Origin: Anabaena sp. WA102
GTDB taxonomy: Bacteria > Cyanobacteriota > Cyanobacteriia > Cyanobacteriales > Nostocaceae
Assembly: GCF_001277295.1 (NCBI RefSeq)
Contig: NZ_CP011457.1
Coordinates: 12,598-76,597, forward strand
Reading direction: 5' to 3'
DNA: 64,000 nucleotides
Both the position numbers and the translations under genes were made by a program. Positions within the stretch are counted from its first letter, which is position 1. Each line of letters opens with the position of its first letter. Shown piece by piece: positions 19,218 through 27,427 of the stretch. Under the pieces are notes generated by a model. The model was not told the origin of the DNA. It saw only the letters and a list, made by a program, of their open reading frames with translations, and searched no databases.

Positions 19218-19424
19218 TCAACTATCCTGAAAAATCCATTCCCGCCCCGCTTTTTCTGGGGTGTAGTAAAGCTTGCGTTCACCAAACACTTCACCACCAG
19301 CAGTAATTAATCGAAACTGCCAACAATGGGCTTCTGTGTAGAATACCAACAAGGTAACATTATTAATAATGGTAACTGAATCAATTTTCGTAAACATTGC
19401 CGTTTTAGTATCTAAATCAATCAA
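19218..19424 (-). CDS. Small hypothetical protein
   Basis: A 68-residue frame with no recognised domain. Composition is normal for a protein (hydrophobic strands alternating with charged residues, ending YYTPEKAGREWIFQDS). The true start may be the internal methionine at residue 10 (MFTKIDS). There is no obvious operon partner. Confidence 0.4.
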   Translation of the reverse strand: MIDLDTKTAMFTKIDSVTIINNVTLLVFYTEAHCWQFRLITAGGEVFGERKLYYTPEKAGREWIFQDS

Positions 19425-19577
19425 AACTTCTCGGTATTTTAAAATAGGTTTTTACTTTAGTTGAAACATAGAGTATTTATGAAAAAGTAACTATTTAAAG
19501 TTAAAATATTAGATAGACACAAACAAATTAAATTAGAGAAACCGAGCTTGTAATAACAATTTCTAGTATAGCATTTT

Positions 19578-20519
19578 ATGAACAAAAATGAAATCACTGC
19601 TAATTACGATGAATCTTGGAAAGAAGCCTTAAACGAATATTTTGATAGTTTCTTATCCTTCTTCTTTCCTGTGGCTTATAAAGCAATTGATTGGACAAAA
19701 CCACCGGAATCACTTGATAAAGAACTACAGCAAATTACAGCTTCATCAAAAAGTGAAAAACGCATAGCAGATAAACTGTACAAAGTTTGGTTATTGGATA
19801 AAACACAAGTATGGATTTTAATTCATATTGAGATTCAAAGCCAATATGATGTTGACTTTGAAGAACGAATGTACATTTATAATTACCGAGCCTTTGACCT
19901 TTATCATAAATTTGTGGTGGGTTTGGCAATTTTAGGTGATACAAGTTCCACTTGGCGACCTAACAGTTATCATCAAGCCATGTTAGATTGTGAATTAAGT
20001 CTGAAGTTCCCCATTGCCAAACTCCTGGACTACGAATCACGGTGGAATGAACTAGAATCAAGTGATAATCCCTTTGCTATCATAGTAATGGCGCACTTGA
20101 AAACCAAAGCCACTACGGGGAATTTATCAGAACGGGAACAATGGAAATGGACATTAATTAAGGGACTTTACGAGCGAGGCTTAACAAAAGAAAAAATTGT
20201 TACCCTTTTTAAGATAATTGATAAAATGATGACATTACCCAAAGAATTGCAACGAGGATTAGTAGCTAAAATCAAACATTTAGAGGAGGAAAATCAAATG
20301 CCTTTTATTAGTCCAACAGAAGAATTAGCAATGGAACGCGGTGAACAACAACTAATTATTCGGCAACTAAATCGGCGAATTGGTGAAATTAAATCATCAT
20401 TCATTGACACAATTCGGACATTAACAATTGACCAATTAGAATTACTCGGTGAAGCGCTCTTGGATTTCTCCTCTATCACTGATTTAGAACAATGGTTACA
20501 AAATAAACCAGAGTCTTAG
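19578..20519 (+). CDS. Rpn family PD-(D/E)XK nuclease with DUF4351 tail
   Basis: A 313-residue protein of the recombination-promoting nuclease/putative transposase family. The N-terminal ITANYDESWKEALNEYFDSFL is the family hallmark, and the catalytic segment is VWILIHIEIQSQ preceded by the acidic loop SLDKEL. The C-terminal residues (about 255-310) match DUF4351 (TIRTLTIDQLELLGEALLDFSSITDLEQWL). Known Rpn proteins are DNA endonucleases expanded in many cyanobacteria. Two relatives occur in this window at 52097-55296 (split) and 55408-56370. Confidence 0.85.
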   Translation: MNKNEITANYDESWKEALNEYFDSFLSFFFPVAYKAIDWTKPPESLDKELQQITASSKSEKRIADKLYKVWLLDKTQVWILIHIEIQSQYDVDFEERMYIYNYRAFDLYHKFVVGLAILGDTSSTWRPNSYHQAMLDCELSLKFPIAKLLDYESRWNELESSDNPFAIIVMAHLKTKATTGNLSEREQWKWTLIKGLYERGLTKEKIVTLFKIIDKMMTLPKELQRGLVAKIKHLEEENQMPFISPTEELAMERGEQQLIIRQLNRRIGEIKSSFIDTIRTLTIDQLELLGEALLDFSSITDLEQWLQNKPES

Positions 20520-20670
20520 ATTAAGTAAAAACCCCACTTTTCATTGACTACTGTGGGGTCAAACAACTTCCCTGAAACTGAGATTATTGGGAGAAATTAA
20601 ATATTGAACTAGCGATAACGCCTATACTGCTATAATTTTCTAATATATCGTCAGTTATGGAGATGCTTCC

Positions 20671-21394
20671 ATGAACACTCTCAAAACTCAATCAGATGAT
20701 TACTTTAAGAAAAATTGGGAAACATATCAAAAAGCCTTAGCTAATAATTACATGGAACACCGAGAAATTTATGGTGTTTTGCATAAATTGCTAACTGATT
20801 ACTTGCCAACACCGTTTTCCTTGCTTGAACTTGGATGCGGTGATGCTAGTTTAACAGTTCAAGCTTTATTAAATACTACTGTTGCCTCCTATACCGGAAT
20901 TGACTTATCTGCGACTGAAGAAGGAAATTGCCCAAGGTAACATGGCACAAATTAACTGTGAACAAACTTTTATTGAAGACGACATATCGAAAGTTGTTGA
21001 GGAACTAGCTAAAAACCGAAACCAAAGCTTTGATGTAGTTATGACTTCCTTTGTTTTACATCATCTAAGTTTGGCACAAAAAGATAAAGTCATTGAGCAA
21101 GTATCTCATCTTCTGAAAACCAACGGTATATTTGTTTTGATTGACATAGTTTGCAAAGAAGAGGAAGACAAAGAACACTTTGTTAATCGCTACTTAGAAA
21201 ATATGCGTCAAAACTGGACTGCACTCTCGTCTCAAGATATGTCAATCATGGAAAATCATATATCTACTTATGATTTTCCCGAAACTCAAACTACTTTGTA
21301 CCAACTTGCACAAAAGCACAATTTTGTTCGTTTTGAATGCTTATACAAAGATACTCCTGAAGCTGCACAATTTTTATGTTTGACGTTTCAATAA
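20671..21394 (+). pseudogene. Class I SAM-dependent methyltransferase, frameshifted
   Basis: Two overlapping frames make one methyltransferase. The first (20671-20940) has the SAM-binding motif LLELGCGDASL and the next strand TGIDLSAT. It then runs off-frame to a stop. The second frame (coding sense from about 20910 to 21394) continues with KEIAQGNMAQINCEQTFIEDD, the FDVVMTSFVLHHL motif IV region and a normal C-terminus. A single indel near 20905-20930 would restore about 240 residues. It is either a genuine pseudogene or a sequencing error. The substrate is unknown. Confidence 0.8.
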
Positions 21395-21847
21395 AGAATT
21401 TAGCAATGATGATGAAGCTCGAAAACTTGTTTTTTGTAAACGACTAATAACATCAGGTAAGTCAATTAAATTTTGAGATGCTGCTTGCTCTAAAACGCCC
21501 AGCAAACCAGTCACTTTTAAACCGCGATTGCTGGCAATTTTTCTTCCTAGTCCATCATCAATAATAATTAAATTGGCATTTTCTTTTTTCGCTAAAAGAA
21601 TAGCTGCTGTTTCTCCTGGATCTAAAACTTCTAAATCTGGACTCCCAGAAATATCAATATTTTTAATAATTAACCAACGAGGAGGATCATTAATCCAATT
21701 CTGAACTAAATTTGGTGATTTTTTATGCGACAATTCTTCCTGAACTATCTGCGGAATTAGCACTTGATGATAAAGTTGAGCAAGTATGTCAATTTCACCA
21801 ATTAACACTAGATAACAAATTGGAGAAGTATCAGATATAACTAACAT
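21374..21847 (-). CDS. PIN-domain toxin, DUF3368 family
   Basis: A 157-residue PIN-like protein: N-terminal LVISDTSPICYL contains the first catalytic Asp, LDPGETAAILLA the conserved Glu, and LIIIDDGLGRKIA the paired Asp residues, as in DUF3368 ribonuclease toxins. It starts 4 bases after the UPF0175 antitoxin gene, forming a typical type II toxin-antitoxin pair. Its 3' end overlaps the tail of the convergent methyltransferase remnant. Confidence 0.85.
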   Translation of the reverse strand: MLVISDTSPICYLVLIGEIDILAQLYHQVLIPQIVQEELSHKKSPNLVQNWINDPPRWLIIKNIDISGSPDLEVLDPGETAAILLAKKENANLIIIDDGLGRKIASNRGLKVTGLLGVLEQAASQNLIDLPDVISRLQKTSFRASSSLLNSLLKRQT

Positions 21848-21851
21848 TTTT

Positions 21852-22127
21852 CTACAAAATACCTGATTCTTGTAATTGTTGATGTGTTTGGTGATCTTGC
21901 TCTAAATCCATTTCATTATAAGCTAGATAAATGCCTTGAGATTGCAAAAAAGTATCTACCTCTAAACGGGTTTTCATACCTAATAATTCTCTTAATTTAC
22001 CTACACTAATTAAACCTTGACGATAAGCCTCAACTGCAATCATTTCCATGATTCTAGTATCTAAATCACCCCATTGTTCTGTCAGATAATGAGCTATAGC
22101 ATCGGGTAAAACAATAGAAATTTGCAT
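21852..22127 (-). CDS. UPF0175 family antitoxin
   Basis: A 91-residue protein with the UPF0175 pattern: an N-terminal strand (ISIVLPDAIAHYL), then an HTH-like region AVEAYRQGLISVGKLRELLGM and the C-terminal toxin-binding part. It is upstream of and nearly touching the DUF3368 PIN gene, so it is probably the cognate antitoxin and autorepressor. Confidence 0.85.
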   Translation of the reverse strand: MQISIVLPDAIAHYLTEQWGDLDTRIMEMIAVEAYRQGLISVGKLRELLGMKTRLEVDTFLQSQGIYLAYNEMDLEQDHQTHQQLQESGIL

Positions 22128-22449
22128 ATTTTTTCTTTGTCATAAGACTTCCACCGATTATATTTTAGCATATTTTTTAACTGCCCAGGTGGCGAACTAC
22201 TTCTCTTGGTGTCCATCTCTGCCTGCCGCAAATATCGTGTCGGTTACACAAGCATATTTTCAATTAAGTAGGTTGGCGTTAAAAATTGTCGTTATGACAA
22301 GGGAACAGGTTTTGGACAACGTTACATATACCTTTAAATTTTTCTGTTCACTTACTTAGTCCGCAACAAAATTTCACATCGACAATATCGCTCCCTAAAA
22401 TTCTTAGAGGAAACTTCAGACTATAATTGATATCAAAACTGATATCGCC
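22128..22449. other. Gene-free stretch between divergent units
   Basis: About 320 bases between the divergent antitoxin and the 185-residue plus-strand gene. It contains a short palindrome, TTGTC-GTTAT-GACAA at 22286-22300, and presumably promoters for both sides. No RNA gene or open frame of interest is seen. Confidence 0.4.
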
Positions 22450-23007
22450 ATGAATAACAAGACCCCACCCAGTGAAATGATCCGCGTGCCTAATGTACTA
22501 ATTCCGGTAGTACGGCAACTAGCCAAAATCCACCGTGACGGTCATACAACACCCTTAATGCAAGGATTACAGGAATTGATAGCGCAGTTCGATAGCAGTG
22601 TAAAACTAGAAATAACTAACGAATTACAGCAGGTGGAGGAGAAGCTGGGGGAACTGGAAACGCACCTTTGTGAACAAGATCAACAGGTGGCCACTAAACT
22701 GGAAGTCCTTGGTAAACAGTTAGAAAAGATTGAAAAAGCAATCGCTTCTGGCAGATATAGCGGTGGCAACTCTAGACAAAGGTATTCAGGATATCCATAT
22801 CAGTATCAACAACAAGCAGTAGAAATAAAATCTTTTGCTCCTGAGAACTTAGCGCAACGGTTGGGGGTAACACAGCACAGTTTAATTACAGAATGGGAAA
22901 CCAAGAGTGAGAAAGAATTTATCAGTTGGTCCAGGAATCGAGATCCTAGTAGTTTAGGGTGGAAATTTCAGGTTAGTGATGGGTTGTATTATCCGGTGAG
23001 ACAGTAG
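22450..23007 (+). CDS. Hypothetical protein with central coiled coil
   Basis: A 185-residue protein without a domain I can name. The N-terminus (about 10-45) looks helical, with an RVPNVLIPVVRQLAKIHRDGHT stretch. Residues about 50-100 form a coiled coil (EITNELQQVEEKLGELETHL and following). A Gly/Tyr/Gln-rich linker then leads to a C-terminal piece with an HTH-like segment (NLAQRLGVTQHSLITEWE) ending in DGLYYPVRQ. A DNA-associated accessory role near the recombinase is possible but not shown. Confidence 0.65.
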   Translation: MNNKTPPSEMIRVPNVLIPVVRQLAKIHRDGHTTPLMQGLQELIAQFDSSVKLEITNELQQVEEKLGELETHLCEQDQQVATKLEVLGKQLEKIEKAIASGRYSGGNSRQRYSGYPYQYQQQAVEIKSFAPENLAQRLGVTQHSLITEWETKSEKEFISWSRNRDPSSLGWKFQVSDGLYYPVRQ

Positions 23008-23023
23008 GGGATAATATCTTCAT

Positions 23024-23365
23024 TTAAGAGTTGTCTGTAACTATGAATAATGATTCAACTAACTCATCAATGAGTTTACCGTCACTGGAACGTTTAAGTT
23101 GTTTAATATCTACGCGCACTTGTGAACCAGCTTCTACCTTTTCCAGTAGAAAGTCAGAATATTTTTCAATTGACTGTTTAGCTTGCTCCTTTTTCTTCCA
23201 GACTTGAGCCTCATGAAGCATACTTGTTACCCCAATAAATTCCTCTCCAGTTTTTTCATGAAAGTCATTATAATTGAATCTCACAGCATAAGCTTTGACT
23301 TCTGGCATTAACTGTAAGATGTATCCTAATTGTTTTTCTGGCTTTACACCAAACCCTTTAGCCAT
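23024..23365 (-). CDS. Hypothetical protein
   Basis: A 113-residue soluble protein, unrecognised. It starts MAKGFGVKPEKQLGYILQ and contains a Lys/Glu-rich helical centre. It lies 40 bases downstream of the tyrosine recombinase on the same strand, so it may be cotranscribed with it. Confidence 0.6.
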   Translation of the reverse strand: MAKGFGVKPEKQLGYILQLMPEVKAYAVRFNYNDFHEKTGEEFIGVTSMLHEAQVWKKKEQAKQSIEKYSDFLLEKVEAGSQVRVDIKQLKRSSDGKLIDELVESLFIVTDNS

Positions 23366-23404
23366 TTTTTTTACTTCTAAAAACTAACTACTAATAAAAT
23401 ATTA

Positions 23405-24367
23405 TCACTTCCGTCTAGGAACACTAATAAATTGTACCGCTTGTCGTTTGGTTTCTTCACCCCGACGGTCATATCTAGCAGTTTGGTCAGTGGTGGCATG
23501 ACCTACTAATTTCTGTACAGTCACAATATCAACACCAGAATCTAATAAATCAGAAATAAAAGTTCTGCGGAAATCATGGGGTGAAAATTCACTAACCCCA
23601 GCTTCTTTACCTCTTTTCTCCAAAATCAATAATACTGCCTGAGAAGAAAGTTGTCGTAGAGTAACCACACCTGCCTTATTAATATGACAAAATAATGCCC
23701 CCGCTTCTGGTCCCCTCACTTTTAACCAATCTTTCACCACCGTCACCGCCCCATCTGGTAAATAAACAGTGCGGTCTTTACTACCCTTACCACTGAGGAT
23801 TTTGAGACTACCAGCCTTAAAATCACTCAAGTTTAAATTCACAACTTCCCCCCGACGTAAACCTGCACCTCTAAGAATTGCTATTAATGCCGCATCTCTA
23901 TAACCAATGGGAGTTGGATCAGCAAAACATACTTGCATTAGGGCATCAATTTCACCCTCTGATAGACACCGACCCTTGAGTTCCCTCCCAGATTTAATAC
24001 AGGGAATATCAACAGCCCTAGCGAAATCGTTGGCATCCATCAGTTCCAAACGCACAGTTTCTTTGAGTACCCGACGTAAAGCACTAAGCATTTTGTTGGC
24101 AGTTGCCGGGGCATATTTTTCCATCAAAATCACCCTCACAGCAGCGGTGTGTTTGTAGCGGAGTTTAGACCAGTCCAGAGTCAGCGCATCGCAAATATTA
24201 CCCGTGAGGATTTTGGCGATCGCATTCAGGGCTTGTTCCATAGTCCGCCGAGAACCCGCACCCAAAGAAGCAAGGTAAACAGCGGCGGGGTGTTCAGTTA
24301 GGGGTACAGGAGCAGTCAAGGATAAAGAGACAGAATTTATTTCACCGATATCGGTAGAGTCAGCCAT
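23405..24367 (-). CDS. Tyrosine recombinase / phage-type integrase
   Basis: A 320-residue XerC/D-like recombinase. A SAM-like core-binding N-terminal domain is followed by the catalytic domain with R (GAGLRRGEVVNL), K (SGKGSKDRTVYL), HxxR (HDFRRTF), H (VGHATT) and the nucleophile Y (TARYDRRG) all visible. Cyanobacterial homologues are often carried on integrating elements or plasmids. It could be the integrase of an element whose att site I cannot locate. Confidence 0.9.
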   Translation of the reverse strand: MADSTDIGEINSVSLSLTAPVPLTEHPAAVYLASLGAGSRRTMEQALNAIAKILTGNICDALTLDWSKLRYKHTAAVRVILMEKYAPATANKMLSALRRVLKETVRLELMDANDFARAVDIPCIKSGRELKGRCLSEGEIDALMQVCFADPTPIGYRDAALIAILRGAGLRRGEVVNLNLSDFKAGSLKILSGKGSKDRTVYLPDGAVTVVKDWLKVRGPEAGALFCHINKAGVVTLRQLSSQAVLLILEKRGKEAGVSEFSPHDFRRTFISDLLDSGVDIVTVQKLVGHATTDQTARYDRRGEETKRQAVQFISVPRRK

Positions 24368-24848
24368 TACTTATGGGAAGATATGTTCTTACTACCTATA
24401 TTCTCACAACTAATTTAACAATTTTGTCAGGTTTTTCCTAGCCTACAGGTTTCTTCTTGTGAAGTTTATTTTCATGTCACTACTGCTTATAACATTCTTA
24501 GACATTGTGGTGTAGAACTAGGTAAGCGCGATTTCCTTGGTAATCCTTAACTATCAGTAGGTTTAAAAATAAGTAGAGTTGGGATGCTTGTAAATGCAAC
24601 AATACTCAATGCTGCAAGCAAACCACTCAAAATTTCCCCCAAGAAAATTTAATGATTCTCAAACCCCGACAAATCAAACAACGACAATTGGCCAATAGAA
24701 ACATTACCCTTACCACCGCGATGATAACTAAGATGACATTTTGGTTATATAGACAACAACAACCACCTCCACAACATAGAAAAAACAACAACAACAGACC
24801 TAATTTTTGCGTTAGGGTAGAAACAAATTAATTTCCACAACGGAGAAA
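24368..24848. other. Gene-poor region upstream of the recombinase operon
   Basis: About 480 bases between divergent recombinase genes. It has one Gln/Asn/Arg-rich open frame of 59 codons (24652-24831, plus strand) with no recognised domain and weak coding appearance. The transposon's left end is probably in this stretch, but no inverted repeat or att core could be fixed by eye. Confidence 0.35.
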
Positions 24849-25961
24849 ATGGTCAAAGTAGAATGGGCGATATCCCCTGACACAGAAGAAAGATTTAGCT
24901 GTGTCTTCGACCAAAAAACCTGCTTACCGATAGAGGCAATCCAAAGGTTTTTGAACTACTGTAGAAAACGACAATTAGCACCTAACACAATAAGTACATA
25001 CGCCTATCGACTAGTAGACTTTTGGCGCTGGCTAGAATCCAAATCTCTCAATTGGTCTGAAATTGGGTTAAATGAATTAGCCGATTTTGTGAATTGGTAC
25101 TTGCTAGGTAGTCAAGTAGAAGCCATCTCAGAAAAAGTCAGAGAAATAGTTGCCAAAAGAAGTCCTCGCACCGTCAATCAAGCAGTCACCGCCATCCAAG
25201 AATTCTATACCTATCACACAATTGAAGGCAGAATAGAAGAAAAACACTTCACAAAACTAGCACATCATTGGGGAAGAAGAGGAGGCTTTCTCAAAGGCAT
25301 TGCCAAAAACAATCCACAAAAAAGCAAACGCATCAAAATAAAAGAACCGAAACAATTTAGTGGATGTCTACTAGACGAAGAAATTGCCACCTTAGCCAAC
25401 GCCTGTACAACTTATCGAGACAGATTAATTATCATGCTGTTGCGTTCAACAGGAGTAAGAAGAGGAGAACTATTAGGATTACACCTAGAAGACGTAAAAG
25501 ATTTAGATATCACTGGACGCATTCGCATTGTCCGCAGAGAAGACAACCCTAATAGTGCAATGGCAAAAGGAAGAGAAAGAGAAATCCCCATTCTACACCA
25601 ACGGTCAGCCATTCAAGAGACCTTTCATGCCTACCTATTAGAAGAATATCCACATAGAGCCGAAACCTTGGGACATGGAATGTTATTCGTCAATTTATCA
25701 GGGAAATGGGAAGGACAAGCAATGTCTTTAGTTCGCCTAAATAAATTATTTGACCAACTCCACAAACGAACAGGAATTAAAGCACATCCCCACCTATTTC
25801 GCCATACCTTCGCTACCAGAATGTTGCAAGATAATTATCTTGACCAATATGTACAACAGCTTTTAGGACATCGTTCAATCGCCACAACCAAAGACATTTA
25901 CAGTCATGTTCTTGATGAAATGACCCTAAACCAATACCTAAGAGAAGAAGAAGAAAACTAA
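24849..25961 (+). CDS. Tyrosine recombinase 1 of trio (Tn554 TnpA-like)
   Basis: A 370-residue recombinase with a core-binding domain (about 27-150) and a catalytic domain: R in STGVRRGELLGL, K in MAKGREREIPI, H-x-x-R in HLFRHTF, H in LLGHRS, and Y in KDIYSHV. All catalytic residues are present. The stop overlaps the next gene's start (TAATG), and the four genes to 30786 are translationally coupled. Size and position match TnpA of Tn554-like elements. Confidence 0.9.
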   Translation: MVKVEWAISPDTEERFSCVFDQKTCLPIEAIQRFLNYCRKRQLAPNTISTYAYRLVDFWRWLESKSLNWSEIGLNELADFVNWYLLGSQVEAISEKVREIVAKRSPRTVNQAVTAIQEFYTYHTIEGRIEEKHFTKLAHHWGRRGGFLKGIAKNNPQKSKRIKIKEPKQFSGCLLDEEIATLANACTTYRDRLIIMLLRSTGVRRGELLGLHLEDVKDLDITGRIRIVRREDNPNSAMAKGREREIPILHQRSAIQETFHAYLLEEYPHRAETLGHGMLFVNLSGKWEGQAMSLVRLNKLFDQLHKRTGIKAHPHLFRHTFATRMLQDNYLDQYVQQLLGHRSIATTKDIYSHVLDEMTLNQYLREEEEN

Positions 25962-27427
25962 TGGCACCAGCATTTGCTCCAAAGACATTACAAGAGCGAA
26001 TTAAAAACTCCGAACTAGGAAAAGAGTGGATGAATGACCCACTCATGAATCAAGATATTTGGTCACTAATAGAATTGGGTTATAGTCAAGAAGAATGCCG
26101 AATTAATGGACATTATCATCTCTACTTCCACAAAATTTCACTGCCTTGGTTAAAACAACTGACTCAACTAACAATTAGAGCCAGCATTCGAGAGAGATAT
26201 TCCCTGGGTCGTATTATTCAACGACTAGGTTGTTTAAACCACTTAGCGCATTTTTTATATAACAATGGATATACCCAGCCCCAATTTTTAACAGAATCAA
26301 TCCTCCATCAATTTATCAGCGAAATTAACAGTAATAATCGTCAGAATACAATTAACTATGCTCTCAATCTGTGGCGAGAAGAAAAGTGGCTAGAAATCGC
26401 CTTCACCCCCATCAGAATTTCCCAAAAAACACCCACAATCGAGACAATACCAGAAGAAGTTCTTTACCAAATCTACGAAAAACTTGACTTATTCCCCCCG
26501 ACAATTGAAAGACTTTTTCGGTTACAATTAGCATTAGGTTGCCGCATTGGAGAAATTCTCACCATGCCACGCCATAGCCTCAAACAAGAAAGCGAAAAAT
26601 GGTTTTTACTACGTTGGTTTGAAAAACTCAAACACTGGCGGTTTGTTCAGATTCATCCTCAAGTAGCTGAATTAGTTCAAGAACAGCAGAGATTTCTGGA
26701 TACCCAATTTGGTAGAGATAGTGAATTCGATAAACTATTTTGTAACGTTTATAGTCCCCAAAAAAGTATTCCTTGGGCTGATAGAGAATCTGAAACAACA
26801 CTGTGCTATCAACCCCAAACAATTACCAGATTAAAAATTAGTAACTGGCTAACTAAATTTCGAGAAGTAGCAAACTTAAAAGATAAATATGGCAACAGAT
26901 TTAAACTCACTAGCCATATGTTTCGCCGCACCAAAGCCAGCATTATGGCTCATTGTGAAGTAGAAGATGAATATATCGCCGCCGTACTAGGTCACGGTTC
27001 CTTAGATATGCTACCTCATTATCGCCAGCGTTCACTAACCAGATTAGAAAAAGAAGCTAATCTCAAAGGTTATGTAGATATGTATGGTCAAATTACAGCT
27101 TTTAAACCCAGAAAAACCAGGTATGAAAAATTAGCAAATCTCCTCAAAGTTAGTACCCCTCTAGGAGAATGTCATCGTCCCACCATGTTAGGAGATTGTC
27201 AACATCGCTATGCCTGTCTTAGTTGTTCTCATCATCGCGTAACCCTCGAAGATAAATCCCAATTAGAGGCTGACTTAAACCGCTTACAGCAAGACCTGAT
27301 TCAAGCTGAAAACAACGGACAAGCAAGACGAGTAACAGAGATTAATAACTTATTAGTTTTCATCAAAAATCGTTTTCAGGGCTTGTCAGAATTACAACAT
27401 ATTCAACACCAGAAAAATCATGGGTAA
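25961..27427 (+). CDS. Tyrosine recombinase 2 of trio (Tn554 TnpB-like), Cys-rich tail
   Basis: A 488-residue recombinase. The catalytic domain shows R (LALGCRIGEILTM), HxxR (HMFRRTK), H (VLGHGS) and Y (LPHYRQR). The C-terminus carries a probable zinc site, C-x8-C-x5-C-x2-C (CHRPTMLGDC then CLSC), followed by a helical stretch, as in TnpB of Tn554-type transposons. It overlaps the upstream and downstream genes by a few bases, so its dose is probably tied to both partners. Confidence 0.88.
   Translation: MAPAFAPKTLQERIKNSELGKEWMNDPLMNQDIWSLIELGYSQEECRINGHYHLYFHKISLPWLKQLTQLTIRASIRERYSLGRIIQRLGCLNHLAHFLYNNGYTQPQFLTESILHQFISEINSNNRQNTINYALNLWREEKWLEIAFTPIRISQKTPTIETIPEEVLYQIYEKLDLFPPTIERLFRLQLALGCRIGEILTMPRHSLKQESEKWFLLRWFEKLKHWRFVQIHPQVAELVQEQQRFLDTQFGRDSEFDKLFCNVYSPQKSIPWADRESETTLCYQPQTITRLKISNWLTKFREVANLKDKYGNRFKLTSHMFRRTKASIMAHCEVEDEYIAAVLGHGSLDMLPHYRQRSLTRLEKEANLKGYVDMYGQITAFKPRKTRYEKLANLLKVSTPLGECHRPTMLGDCQHRYACLSCSHHRVTLEDKSQLEADLNRLQQDLIQAENNGQARRVTEINNLLVFIKNRFQGLSELQHIQHQKNHG

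Noticed and set aside
24652..24831. 59-codon Gln/Asn/Arg-rich frame upstream of the recombinase operon
   Set aside because: Low-complexity composition and no recognisable domain or clear ribosome binding site; not called as a gene.
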